Source: Diphasiastrum complanatum (lineage: Eukaryota; Streptophyta; Lycopodiopsida; Lycopodiales; Lycopodiaceae). Taken from it: DNA of 64,000 bases. A program made the position numbers and the translations under genes. The stretch covers positions 1 through 64,000 of the forward strand of contig MU832107.1 of assembly GCA_029204225.1 (NCBI GenBank), given 5' to 3'. The notes below the pieces were generated by a model that saw only the letters and a list, made by a program, of their open reading frames with translations, was not told where the DNA came from and ran no database searches. Shown piece after piece: positions 10,086 through 21,635 of the stretch (position 1 is its first letter; every line of letters begins with the position of its first letter).

Positions 10086-13000
10086 TATAGAGCTAAAACA
10101 CTAGCTAGATCTATTTGATCCATCCTCATCTCGTTCGTCAGATGGGGCTTGTTGTTAATGCACGTGCAACAAACATGAATTAGATTTCTGATAAATGCAT
10201 CTGACCCTAGATCAATGATCAATAAACGTGCAAGAGAAATCTTGAAATAGAAAATAGCATTCACCAAGGAGAAAACTGTGGACTTAATTTCCAATAATCC
10301 CTCTTAAGGTCACGGTTGGTGGTTTGGCATCTTCATCATGTTTAGCATGTTGAAAAACTTTTGATTCTCAATCTTGGGAAGTGCTTTGGTGAATATGTCT
10401 ACAACCATTTCTGTTGTGGAGCAATATTGAAGAGTCACTTGTCCTCAAAAAATCTTTTTCCAAATGAAATGATACTAGATTTCTCTGTGCTTGGACTTGC
10501 CATGAAATCTAGGATTCAGAGACAATGAAATATAGCTCAAATTGTCACACAAAATGGTAGTTGGCCGAACCTGAGTGTGATGTAAGTTGAGAAGTAATAA
10601 CCTAATCCATATAGCTTCTTTTGAAGCTTGACATGCTACGATGTACTCTACCTTGATTGAAAAAAATGCAACTGATTCTGCTTTCTTGAATTCCACGAAA
10701 TCGGCCCCCCTGCCAAATAGAAACAGAACCCAGAGGTAGATTTTCTAGTAGAGATTGTTCATCTCCAATCTGAGTCGGAGTAGTCTCGTAGGATGAGTGG
10801 GTCGATAGCATTTCCATCATAACATAAAATGTGATCTAAACTTCCTTGAATGTACTTCATCACTCTCTTTAATGCTTTCCAAAGCAAGATCCTAGGATTA
10901 GAGATGTATTGACTTAACGTGCCAACAGTGTATGCTAGATCTAGTTTGGTGCACATCATGACATACATTAAACATCCTATAAGTGAATGAGAAGGATACT
11001 TTGCTAAGTCTTGTACTTCACTTTCAGAATCATCACAAGAAGGTTTAGTCAATACTACACTTGGATCCATTGGTGTGTCAATCGGTTTGCAATCAAACAT
11101 ACGAAATTTTCCTAGAATATTTTCTAGATATTTCTACTGGCTAAGATAGATTTTCTTTTGTAACCTATTTCTAGTAATGTGAATTCCTAGCAAAGAATGA
11201 ACAACGTCTAGATTAGTCATGTCAAATTTCTTGACTAATTACTCTTAGTAGTGTGCAATATAAAAGTGTCATTAGACAAAATAAATGCATCATCTAAGTA
11301 AAGAGCTATGTGAACTAAATGGCCACCTAGATGTTTAGAATAAACATTACAATTAGCTGAATTGTTTGCAAAACCCAATCGAAACAAGATAAGCATTGAT
11401 TCTTTTGAACCAAGCCCTTGCGGCCTATTTCAAGCCATAGATCACTTTGTGCAATTTGCACACTTTGTGCTTTTGGCCTTTGACTTCGACTCCTTTTGGC
11501 TAGAAAGTATATAGCTACGTCGAAGAAATGTTTTCTTGATATCCATCTTATCAATCTCGAGCTCTTTCGTGGCTGCTAACGTGATCAGAGTCTTAATTGA
11601 CTGCATTTTGACAACAAGAGTGAAAATTTCTTGATAGTCCACTCGTTGGACTTGAGTGAATCCTTTAGCCACCAGTCGTGCTTTCCATTTTGCAATGGAA
11701 CCATCAAATTTGATCTTCTTCTTGAAGATCCACTTGTTGTCGATAACTCTCTTATGAGTGAAAATGTCGACTAGTGTCCAGGTCTGGTTTGTCAAAAGTG
11801 AGTTGTACTCGCTTTCCATAGCTTCTTGCCACTTCACAACATCCTTAGAGTTAATTTCTTTGGCTAGGGTCTCTGGATCTTCTGATGAAGTCTAGAAAGA
11901 TTGAGTCGTATACTTCTCAGGAACTATTTAGATCCGTGAGGATCTTTGGACAGTCAGCAATTGACCAAATTGCGATGGTGCTTCTTCTTAAAGTTGTCTA
12001 GATCTGTTCGAGCTAGCTTGTCTTGGTCTTGTGATAGGTATTGTTGACTAATCGGCTTCTGTAGCTGTAGCTGTAGGTTTTGTAGAAGAAACATCATTAT
12101 TGGAAGATTGCATGCTGCATAAAATAGGATGAAATATCACAGCATCATTTATCGATGGTTGTTGAAAGTCATAGAATGTATCTTCTTTGAAGATGACATC
12201 CCTAGAAACAAATGTTACATTGGTGGATGGATCATAAACTCTATAAGCTTTATGCTCATCAGGATAGCCAGTGAAAATGCATTGATTTGTTCTATGATCC
12301 GGCTTCTTCCTAAGTTGTTTAGGAACATGAATGAAACATATTTGAACCAGATATTATTAAATGGTTGACACTACTCTTGTTTCTATGCCATACTTGATAA
12401 GGAGTCTTGTTATTAATGGCTCAATTCATCAACTAAATTATTATAGTGCATGTAAGAAAGTGATCGTGTATTCTCGTGTCTGAATCGACTATGCCACAAT
12501 ATAGCATGATAGTTCACATTTTCATTTGAAAAACTAGCTAATGCAACTGAGTCAGATAGTACATATACATTCTCAACTCGTTACTCAGAGTAGTATCTTC
12601 ATTGAAGATTGTACATTGTTCAGATGAGAAAGTAACAGTGTAGCCCACATCATTTATCTTAAAAGAGTGTTCGTGAACACAATCTTGATTGTCCCTTTGC
12701 CTTCAATGCGTTGTCCTTGCATAACTCCTTGAATTCTGTGGAGATATACTCTCCCCCTCCATTTGTACATAGAGTCTTGATCTTCCTCTGGGTCTGGTTT
12801 TCTGCATACGCTTTGAACTGCCTAAAGAACTTGAACGCTTCGGATTTGTTCTTCATAAAGTAAGTAGCAGTCCTTTTGAGAAAATGTCAATGAATAGAGA
12901 GCTCTCTCTGTGGAAGTAGTCTGCTTCGGGTTACAAATGTCGCTATGTACAAGGTCAAGCAAGCCCTTGGATGTATGAACTGAATCTGAAATGAAAGGGC

Positions 13001-14598
13001 TTCTAGCATGCTTGCTGATTATACTGCTTTTGCATGGAGAAGTTGGCTTGCTGACAGAAGACAGATCTTGTACTAATCTCTAAGCAGACATTGCTAGATA
13101 CTATTCAAATTGAGGTGGCCAAGTCTGCCACAACATATCAGTTGATTCAAAAGCGGTTGTGTGAAGAGCTTGAATGTTAGAAGAGTAGCAGTGGCTGAGT
13201 TTGTAAAGATAGCCGCTTCTTCTTCCGAAGGCTAGAACCTTTCGGGATTTGTCAGGAATTGTGCAGCCATCTGTATCGAATTTGACCTTCCGATCTAAAT
13301 CGGTGATTCTGCTAACTGAGAGCAGATTCTTGGTCAGATTTGGAACGTGGAGAACGTTTGACAACAATTTGACTTCACTTTTTTGGAATTCCACTCTGAA
13401 TGTTCCTTCACCTTTGATTGAATGTAATGAGTTGTCTCCAAGTTGTACAACTCGAGAGTGCATGAATGACTTATAGTCTTTGAACTAGTCGCAATTTTGA
13501 GTCATATGTTGAGTTGCTCTAGAGTCTAGATACCAGGAATCGATATCTTCTTGTTCTCCAACTTTGGTCATGATAGCAGCTTGATCTTCTTCCTGTTGCT
13601 GAATCGAGTGATTGGTTGTAGCACTGTGTGCCTGTTGTTGGAACTGTTTTTTCTTTTCATTGTTGTACTTCAAAGTTTGGCAGTCCTTGATTTCGTGGCC
13701 ATCCCTCATATAGCATCTATAGAAGAGTTTTTGCACTAGTTGGAATGAAGAACTTGAATTTGATTCTGAACCAAAATTTGGTCCAGACTGCATGTTGCTC
13801 TTCTTGTCAGAATAACCTGACTTTATAAATCTCTTGGATCTAAACTTCTGATTTTTTTAATATAGAGCTTGAGGATCCGATCCTGAGCCTAAGGAGGATG
13901 CTAATCTTCTGATCTCCTCTTGTAGGAGTTGTGAAATTACTCTTGACAAAGTGAGGTGCTCTTCGGTTAGAATTGCCATGATCCAATTTTTGTAGGCTTC
14001 AAGTACACTCGATAATAGAGTCATGAGAGCATCAGAATCTTCTATGACTGAGCCAGTTGCAGTCATTTGCTCCATAAGATTTTTGAAAGTGTTGAGGTGA
14101 TTCAAAACACTATCTACGTCAGACATTCTCAAGGTGAAGAATTTCTTCCTCAAGTGTAGCTTGGAAGCCACATCCTTGATATCGTAGAGGGTTGCTAGGA
14201 TGTCCCATGCATTTTTAGTAGTTTGAGCGACACATACATGGCTAATCTGAGTATCCTTGATGTTGAGGGTGATCATGGCAAATGCTTGCCATCTCTCAGT
14301 CTCCACTTAGTGATGCTGGCTACATCACCTTTTGGTTTGAGCTCTGTGCCATCAACAATGTCCCACAGTTCTTTGGCTAGTTGTATAACCTTTATCTTGA
14401 ATTTCCAGAGATGGTAGTTGTCTCCATCGAGTTTGTCAATGAGAGATGAACTAGATGATGGATCCATTCTGGTTGAACGAGATCGTGGGTAGAAACAACA
14501 ATTGTCGGAATATTGTTGCCTACGCGCTTGCTAGAAAGACGTCTTGGTAAAAACAAGACTGATAGTCTGTAGTAAAAATGCAGATTACTGAAATGTCG

Positions 14599-14610
14599 GC
14601 TCTGATACCA
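14599..14610 (-). other. Primer-binding site of the copia element
   Basis: The plus strand reads GCTCTGATACCA, the complement of the tRNA-iMet type primer site TGGTATCAGAGC. It directly abuts the LTR starting at 14611. Confidence 0.85.
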
Positions 14611-14971
14611 TGTCGTAAAACGTGAGGATGGTTGGCAATGGAAGCTTGAGCATAGGCGTGTAGGAATGGAAACACAACAATTAGCAACAGAAATATTCAA
14701 GATGAATCATTCATACAAAATTGCACAAATGAACAATACAATAGTGAGACAAAATTGCACTCTGATTAATATCAATAGTGAGTACAATGGCTTGAAGTGA
14801 TAACTTCAGCTTGCTGAGCGTGATAACGCTAGCTATAGACGAACTCTGATTATAATGTTAAAAACCAATACTCTCATTGCTTGATTCAACTAGCAATATA
14901 CATTTACAAGTGTCTTCTAAAATATCTTACAAGCTTTTAATGTTATTTACGCCAGTCTTTGTATATGTACA
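14611..14971 (-). repeat. 5' LTR of the copia element
   Basis: About 361 bp between the primer site and a terminal TGTACA (minus strand TGTACATATAC). The outer boundary is inferred from TG...CA ends and is not confirmed by a second copy. Confidence 0.6.
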
Positions 14972-15059
14972 AAGTGGGTAACCGCTCTTGGGATATTTTA
15001 GCAGTCCAGCTATTTTTAGGATTTATGATAAGTTGGCGGCGTCGGTCTGCCAATGTTGG

Positions 15060-15390
15060 AGAAACCTGAAAAATGCGAAGGTGCCCTTGAACAGAAAAGC
15101 ATGTAAATCCCGAAGGTGCGAAAATCCCAAAGGTGCCTTAAAAAGCGAAGGCAGAAAAAATGCAAAAACTCGACAGTGCCTTTAAACTAAACTTTGGTCA
15201 CAGTGTCACATTTTTCCTAAAGGCAGAGAAATGTGAAAATCGCGATAGTGCCTTTAAAGTAACTTTTGGTCACAATGTCGCATTTTTTCAGTAACTGCAA
15301 AAAATGCGAAAAACCCGACATTGCCCTTAAATTAAGTCTAGTCACAGTGTCGCATTTTTTAGTAAGTGCAAAAATGCAAACTTAAAGCGA
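15060..15390. repeat. Tandem repeat of about 72 bp with internal hairpins
   Basis: A core of the form CGA-AGTGCCTTTAAA recurs at 15171, 15243 and 15316, with a looser copy before 15100. Each unit carries TCGCATTTTT and AAAAATGCGA in inverted orientation, so single strands could fold into a series of stems. No coding is seen. Confidence 0.7.
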
Positions 15391-15559
15391 AAATGTTTTA
15401 AGTAAAAAACAAAGTTTTGGGAAAAATGTGAAGGTCCGAAATATGTCATTGGCCTTCGGCTGTTTTTCAGGATGCTCATTACTTGAGCGATTTGTTAAGG
15501 CTGAGCATAAGAAATCTAACACTCACTTTATTTTTTTATTTTATTTAGAGATATGGCAT

Positions 15560-16310
15560 TCACTTCACTTATGCTTAGCATAGAAATATATTAATTTTTT
15601 ATTTCAAACATTCATAGCTTATGCTAAGCATAGAATTGTATTCTCTAAGCTAGAATATCAAGCTTAGCATAAATTGAATTTTTTAATTATTTATTATGTT
15701 CATTCTATGCTAAGCATAGTTCATTCTTCATTTTTCCTTGGTTAACATCCTATGGTAAGCATAGTTTCATTCTCTCTTCTTTCAGTCTACTGAAGACAAA
15801 AGAATAAAGTCCTTCCAGAGTAGTTTAAACGACAAATTTTAAAAATGAAGGCAGAGAAAAGAGATAGAGAAAGATTGGCACGGGGTGAGACCCTTGTCGA
15901 GGAGGATTCAACATAAACATACATCCCAAAATGTGTTGATGATCAACCGTGTTTTTACATTGTGGAGGAAGGAGATTGTAGGGAGATTTCTAAGTTTTTA
16001 AAGAAAAGACCTTACACTCTTTGCATTGCAGACATTCCCTATGGATTTCAAGTGAAAGAATCACTAAATGATGTTTTCGATTTAAATTCACTGAGATCCA
16101 TAGTGTGATGTAGGGATTCCTTGAAGGCACAACTTCTCCTATTTGGAGAGTTGTAATATTTCATTCAAGCTGGCAGTTGGCTTTAGTGCAAAAAGCTCTT
16201 TTGACTTTTTGCAATACTGTAATTGAAAATGCTATTTGGTATGTTTTCAACTTTGTTAAAAACTTAATTTTGTTTGTTTTATATGTTGAACTTATATGCT
16301 TAGCATAGAT
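15560..16310. repeat. Array of the palindrome TATGCTWAGCATA
   Basis: The 13-bp palindrome TATGCTTAGCATA or TATGCTAAGCATA, or a one-change variant, recurs near 15568, 15619, 15660, 15707, 15752 and 16290. The copies lie upstream of the methyltransferase pseudogene and in its intron. The symmetry suggests binding sites for a dimeric protein or a small satellite; which is unknown. Confidence 0.65.
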
Positions 16311-16998
16311 CATTGTTAAAAATAGTAATTTACTTTTCTTTTTGTAGGTACAAGCCCAATGTTCGCAATGTTGGTGGTGCACAACTGTGCAATGAGATTG
16401 AATACATAACCATTGGTTATTATTTATTGGATGGCAAACGATCTATGTTGCATGACAACACCACCATCTTGACTAGCTTTGGGAATTTGTTCCAATTTCC
16501 AATAGTCACAAAAAAAAACCGAAAAATCCGATGACAGGTTCTGTGGCTTGTCCTTATTAAAAGCCACAACAATCAATTAATCATATTATTGAAATTTTTT
16601 TCCACCTAGCAGATTGGGTGTTAGATTTGTTTGGCGGAAGCGGCACTACAAGCACATGCGCTGTGCAAAAAGGCAGGCATGTTGCTGCTGTAGAATTAGA
16701 TTCTAGTTTAGTAGAATTTATAAAAATGCGAATGAAATCCATATTAGTTTTGCTGCACGAATTAGTTGAGGTAGGAAAGTCTACAGATGATGAAGACTCT
16801 GTAATTCCTCTGTCTAAAGAACCACAATCTCCCACTAGTGAGAAAGTGAGTGACACAGGGGACTTTGCAGATGTACTCCTAGTTGAAGATTATAATGTTC
16901 TCACTGTTGAAGAGGTTGTTGTTTTGTCTACTGAGGCTGCTCCAGAAAAGCCCAAAGACGTCAACGACCTTGATGATTTCTGGGAAGCATGTACATGA
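15845..16998 (+). pseudogene. Beta-class DNA amino-methyltransferase-like gene (N6_N4_Mtase family), broken
   Basis: The first exon region (from ATG 15845) encodes a charged start, then CIADIPYGFQ near 16026, a variant of catalytic motif IV (usually DPPY). Next comes SPIWRVVIFHSSW and an intron with clean borders (GTATGT at 16239, AG ending 16347). The junction gives AIWYKPN, the pre-TRD motif typical of these enzymes. The last part has KPQQSINHIIE, then LDLFGGSGTT and GRHVAAVELD, matching S-adenosylmethionine-binding motif I, followed by an acidic C-terminal tail ending at 16998. Motif IV before motif I is the beta-class order. Known members methylate the amino group of adenine or cytosine in DNA and are mainly bacterial or phage. 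At least three interruptions of the frame make it inactive here. It could be a host gene or cargo of a mobile element. Confidence 0.7.
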
Positions 16999-17023
16999 CT
17001 ATTTTATCATTTTGAAATTACAT

Positions 17024-17112
17024 GTTTCATTCTGATATATGTTTCTAATTGCAACATTTATGTATGAATATATATAATTTGTTTAACTTAAGTCCTCTAA
17101 ATGAATCTTCAA
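17024..17112 (+). repeat. 3' flank shared with the pseudogene at 8666-9830
   Basis: Aligns with 9817-9905 over about 90 bp, starting about 25 bp after the methyltransferase stop codon. Shared UTR-like sequence suggests that both genes derive from the same type of unit. Confidence 0.7.
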
Positions 17113-17984
17113 TTACATGGAATGCAATTTAAATGTTTTTTATTTATCAATTATGAACAAATGATTCTGCTTACCAACCACATAAGTAGTGGTGCAAAAG
17201 ACTCATGGGGTTGGATGGAGTCCACTTTTAGGACTCCAAATCTTTTTTCCCATTTGCAGCCTCGGAATAAACCTAGGAATAGGATGCCTTGTTAAGAGGG
17301 ATATACCAAGGGACATCCCTTTGGTATATCCCTCGGAAAACACATGCCAGCAACAGCCTTTTTAGAGTAATATACCGAGTTCCCTCGATATATCCCTCGG
17401 TTTATACATGCTATAAACAAAGCAAAAATGAGATGAAGAAGCCTCGATTACCGAGATATTTCTGAGATATACTTCATGGTGTATACCGAGGTTTGGAAAC
17501 TTTTTTCAAAAAAAAAAAATTCCAATAATAGGGTCGGAAAACCTCCAGAATGTTGTAATGTTATCTATCTTGAGTTTTGGGAGTGCTATGCCAAATCCAC
17601 TCCGTGTACATTTATAAATATGTGATTGACTTGGATTAGCTCATGATAGTATAGGTTGCTTACACTTGGCTTGATGGTAGAGGGCAAGTGACTATGCACC
17701 TCATAATGTCATTTGACCATGGGGACCAACCATAGGAAAAGAGGTGCACCAAAATGGTCCAATCAAAGTAAGAGGTGGTTTAAGTGTGGTCCAATCATTA
17801 TAAGAGGTGGTAAAATAAACACCAACCGAGACCCATTTTTTCAAAAGTCTAATCTGTTCTTAAAAAATGCCAATTTCAAATATTAAGTTTACAAAAATTA
17901 TTAAAAATTTTAAAAAAAAATCATTTTATTATAATTTACAAACATGAAGAAACCTAAGCTAACAATTGTAGGTCTTGTTTTTTT
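17113..17984. other. No gene; palindromic ATACCGAGG/CCTCGGTATA motifs
   Basis: Motifs of the form ATACC(A/G)AGG and CCTTGGTATA/CCTCGGTTTATA alternate between about 17300 and 17490. The rest is AT-rich with homopolymer runs. No ORF is supported. Confidence 0.4.
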
Positions 17985-18330
17985 TTTTTTAATCTCTACA
18001 ACACCATTATGTTGTGGTGTACATGGTGTAGTATTTGTTTTTTGATCCTCTACTCCTTACAAAACTCATTGAAAGTATCTAACAAGTACTCTTGACCATT
18101 TTCAAATCTAACACTCTTGATTTGACAATCACTTTGCTTTTCAACAAGATTCCTAAATTCACCAAAATGATCAAAAACATGTTGACATGGATCCACGCCT
18201 TCATGCGAAAATTATTGATACATGTAATGAAATAATAAGAATCACTTATAGATCTTGTGTGCATTGGTCCACAAACTTTAGTATTTTCATTTCCAAATTT
18301 GTTACTAATAAACAAATTCAAATGTGAACA
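17985..18330 (-). mobile_element. Ty1/copia integrase fragment
   Basis: The minus-strand frame at 18321-18079 contains CGPMHTRSI and SYYFITCI. Adjacent frames give SVRFENGQEYLLDTF-like and HHNIMVL-like text, the usual copia integrase core. It is isolated, short and broken. Weakly similar sequence may extend to about 18900. Confidence 0.7.
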
Positions 18331-18885
18331 GATTATTGAAACAAAAAAATTTAGAATAATTTCAAGTTTTTAAACTTAAAATATTCAGCTTATTGACAAA
18401 CAATTGTGATTTTAAGTGTTTTGAACAATTAAAAAAATTCTAGGGTTAACTTATTTGCTACAAGAATTTGAAAATATGCATATTTGAGATATTTAGTACT
18501 AACTAGAAAAGACACATCAACTCTTTGAACATCATTTACCTCTTTGCATCAAAGCTAAAAATCATATTGATAACTCAATATGTTAGACTAAAAATTTGAA
18601 ACTATAAAAAAATGAAACACACTTTCATTTATCTTTGTCTTATGATGTGGAAACGATGGAGATGAAACAGTGCCACTCCAAACATATTCAGATCCAAACA
18701 TATTAACAATTATAAGGACAGGCATATTTGATGAAGACGTATAAATGGCTTCATATGCCAATTTTTAATTAGGTTTCACATGTAATTTAAAAGTATGCAA
18801 GTTCCCAAAATTTTACAAACCACCGACAACATCAACTTTGTCACTTGAGTTGCAAATTGAAGAACATCAAAATTAACACCTTTGC

Positions 18886-19220
18886 GATATTATGCACTCG
18901 ATATACAACAATAGTCTTCTGAAAGTTTGAAACTTTGTTCATATCAAATGCACAAGAATCATGGGAATATATTGATCTCAAATCTGTAGCAGGGTGTTGG
19001 TGATATTATGCACTGGATATACAATAACAGTCTTCTGAAAGTTTGAAACTTTGTTCATATCAAATGCCAAGAATCCTGGGAATACATTGATATCAAATCT
19101 GTAGCAGGGTGTTAGTGATATTATGCACTGGATATACAATAACAGTCTTCTGAAAGCTTGAAACTTTGTTCATATCAAATGCACAAGAATCATGGGAATA
19201 TATTGATCTCAATTCTATTG
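18886..19220. repeat. Tandem repeat, about 2.9 copies of 115-116 bp
   Basis: Units start at 18886, 19002 and 19117 with GATATTATGCACT and are nearly identical. The third is cut short near 19215. The sequence is non-coding, and the high similarity suggests recent duplication. Confidence 0.85.
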
Positions 19221-20164
19221 CATATTGCCCCATTGAACCATTCAACCCTTAAACTTCAAAAACTACGGAAGTCGTCTATCCTTGCAATTAATGTTGTCCT
19301 AACAAGAGACCCCTTAGACAGTGTCATATTGCAGAAAGTGCAAAAATTAGTGTCAGCTGAACGTCACGCAGAACCCATCTCAGAAATTGCAAACTGCAGT
19401 TCAAAGAATTTGTTCAGGAGCTCCAGAACAGTGTTCCTCGTGCAATTACAATATAGCATACAGATACCGCTTCTGACTTCATCCAAGAAAGACGTGCTCC
19501 ACAAAGGAACCAAGCATATCAGGAATTATTCGTCACCGCTTCATAAGCAAAAAATATATAAATATGTCACAAGTGCTTTATTTCTCGGAAGCCAGAGTCA
19601 AGAAAGGCTTGCGTGTAGCAGGGACTTAGGTATGCGAGCTGGCAATAAAGCTAGTCTATATATACGAAGGCTTCAGTTCAAAGAGTAACGGCTATTGCAA
19701 ATAATATAAGCTTATGGAGCCGATTGTGACGTTCAAACCAACAAAGTTTAGTAAGATGATGCACAACACTAGACTACAGGTCAAAAAACGTAAAGTCACA
19801 AACTGATTGATTCTTGATGATATTCCGAGTACTCTGATATTATATCACCAAGCAAATTCTATGAATTAACTTGCACTCTGTAATTGGAATCACACTCGTC
19901 CTATCTTGTGTGCTGGAGCGGGCACTACGTAGGACACGATGTATTTCAGAGAACTCATGTAGCAGCGGACAGAAGAGAAAGATAGCATAGCGGAGAGAGA
20001 GAGAGAGCAACATTAACTACATTCTTTTATCAATTGATTAACGAGAGAATGGCGAACTGCCCATTACATAGAAGAGAGGATGACGTTATGAAATAACACG
20101 TCGTTTCAGGACCCAAACCAGGTGTGAAGGCATACATTATTATCCTTAACACGACACACTCATC
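19221..20164. other. No gene recognised (3' side of the germin-like gene)
   Basis: A 176-aa plus-strand ORF begins in the tandem repeat (19158-19688). It has no recognisable domain or composition signal and I do not accept it. The part near 19900-20164 is presumably the 3' untranslated and downstream region of the germin-like gene, with a short GA run near 19996-20010. Confidence 0.4.
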
Positions 20165-20836
20165 TCATGGCGTGAATTTCTTCTTCAATTGATGAATTAT
20201 ACCCTCATCCAGCTGGAAGGTCTTCTGAAGCACAGTATCGGGGACTCCAGAGCCAAACAACGTGTTCTGAAGTGCCTCAACATCAGGATTCTGGCTGTTA
20301 AATATCGCCAAAATCACAGCGGGAGTTCCTCCGATGTTATGCTGGTAGTGAACCAGTCCTCTAGGATTGATAAAAACATCTCCTTGCTCAAGTTTCTTTG
20401 AGAAAAGTGTATTGTTCGATGACACAAAACCCGCTTCAAACTTCCCTTGCATCACGAAAACTAGCTCAGATGCTCGAGGGTGGACATGAAGAGGGCTGAT
20501 GCCATCAGGAGCAAAGTCTGCCCTCACGATAGAAAGCCCCAGAGTGTTGAGACCGGGCATTTGCGGCACCAAGGCAACTGTTGGGACGAATCCAAGGACA
20601 GTGTTGGCAGCGTTGCGTGTGGTGCGAAAACCCGTGAAGGTGAAATCATCTGCGTTGACAGATGAGGGATCTTTGCAAGCGAATCCATTGACGTGCAGGT
20701 GGGAGTTAAGATCTGCGACACAGAAGTCTTGTAATGGGTCCTCGTCAGTTGCAAGTGCGTAGCCACTGAATGCCGTCAAAAACAACAAGACACGAATAGC
20801 CACACTCAGAGACTCATGCGCCATGGCGGCCAGCAT
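20165..20836 (-). CDS. Germin-like protein (secreted cupin)
   Basis: Intact single-exon ORF of 223 aa, the normal length for germin-like proteins, which are apoplastic Mn-binding cupins often linked to superoxide dismutase or oxalate oxidase activity and defence. A signal peptide ends near residue 30 (YALA). Cys39 and Cys54 fit the conserved N-terminal disulphide. Cupin box 1 supplies His117, His119 and Glu124; box 2 (GDVFINPRGLVHYQHN) supplies His163. These are the four expected metal ligands. Asn141 is a possible glycosylation site. The second ATG (Met5, codon 20824-20822) sits in GCCGCCATGG, a near-ideal context, so the protein may be 219 aa. I see no introns. A GA microsatellite lies about 230 bp upstream. 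Substrate and subfamily cannot be told. Confidence 0.95.
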   Translation of the reverse strand: MLAAMAHESLSVAIRVLLFLTAFSGYALATDEDPLQDFCVADLNSHLHVNGFACKDPSSVNADDFTFTGFRTTRNAANTVLGFVPTVALVPQMPGLNTLGLSIVRADFAPDGISPLHVHPRASELVFVMQGKFEAGFVSSNNTLFSKKLEQGDVFINPRGLVHYQHNIGGTPAVILAIFNSQNPDVEALQNTLFGSGVPDTVLQKTFQLDEGIIHQLKKKFTP

Positions 20837-21065
20837 AATTAGTCGACGTAGCAGCAGCTGCTAATTAATTCTATGAAGACAACCTTGCCTGGAAACCTTA
20901 TTTCTTTGACCTTTGTTGTTGCTGCTGTGAATTGTGATAAGAATGCAAAGAGCTACCTTATGTCTACAACCACAGATTGAGTGCAGGATTGAGATTACTG
21001 CAGCAAAACACTCTTGTACCAACAGCCGTGTCGAAAGATGGATGTATTTGGATAGCTAGTCTCAC

Positions 21066-21069
<4 letters not shown>

Positions 21070-21105
<36 letters not shown>
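21070..21105. repeat. (AG)n microsatellite upstream of the germin-like gene
   Basis: About 18 uninterrupted AG units, roughly 235 bp upstream of the germin-like start codon. In plants such tracts can act as GAGA-type promoter motifs; here this is only positional. Confidence 0.9.
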
Positions 21106-21107
<2 letters not shown>

Positions 21108-21635
21108 ACCTACCCAGAAATAATTCAGTTAGCAAGGAATAATTGAATAAATTATCACTCTATTCAGTATTCTGCACCAGTGCAGTGACAATGGTGAGCT
21201 AAATCATAGCATTTAAGGAGAGGATGTGAGCCCACACCACCACTAGAGAGGACCACCACCAGGGTGTGAGCCCACTCCACTGACACTCATCTAAATGATT
21301 CAACCACCAATAAATTTTTACTAGGTATCCAAAACTTACATGTCCACTCTCATTGAATGCATAAATTTTTTTGTCCAACCTAGCATTCTATCTATTAAAA
21401 AGAATTGCTATAGGCTTGTTAGCAACTCATGAGCTAAAAGCCTACACATTTTATATGAATAAGTCTTAAAAAAATTATTTCAAGAAGACGTAATCTTATT
21501 TTTACCTTTTTAATGAAGAAGAGACGCTTCCCTGCGCAGAATTTGTGCCCCTCTCCTTTTTTTTGAAACTCGTGAAGATACATATAATAAAATTAGGGCA
21601 AAATAAATATTTAAGAAAAATAAACTGAAATTATG

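Larger units (their letters stand above)
10380..14971 (-). mobile_element. Ty1/copia element, decayed, 5' LTR retained
   Basis: Domains lie in normal copia order on the minus strand. They are: UBN2-type gag (14467-13857, [17 protein letters not shown]), zinc knuckle region (about 13720), protease (WYLDSRATQHM, about 13520), pre-integrase (13463-13100), integrase piece with GGGEYISTEF (12856-12659), reverse transcriptase start (11837-11442, NKWIFKKKIKFDG), then reverse transcriptase end and RNase H (11100-10475). A primer site and an LTR of about 360 bp lie at the upstream end. No matching LTR was found near 10.0-10.4 kb, so the 3' end looks lost. The coding region has many breaks: an old fossil. 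Confidence 0.9.

Noticed and set aside
19158-19688. 176-aa plus-strand ORF
   Set aside because: Starts inside a tandem repeat and has no domain, signal or coding composition; likely chance in AT-rich DNA.
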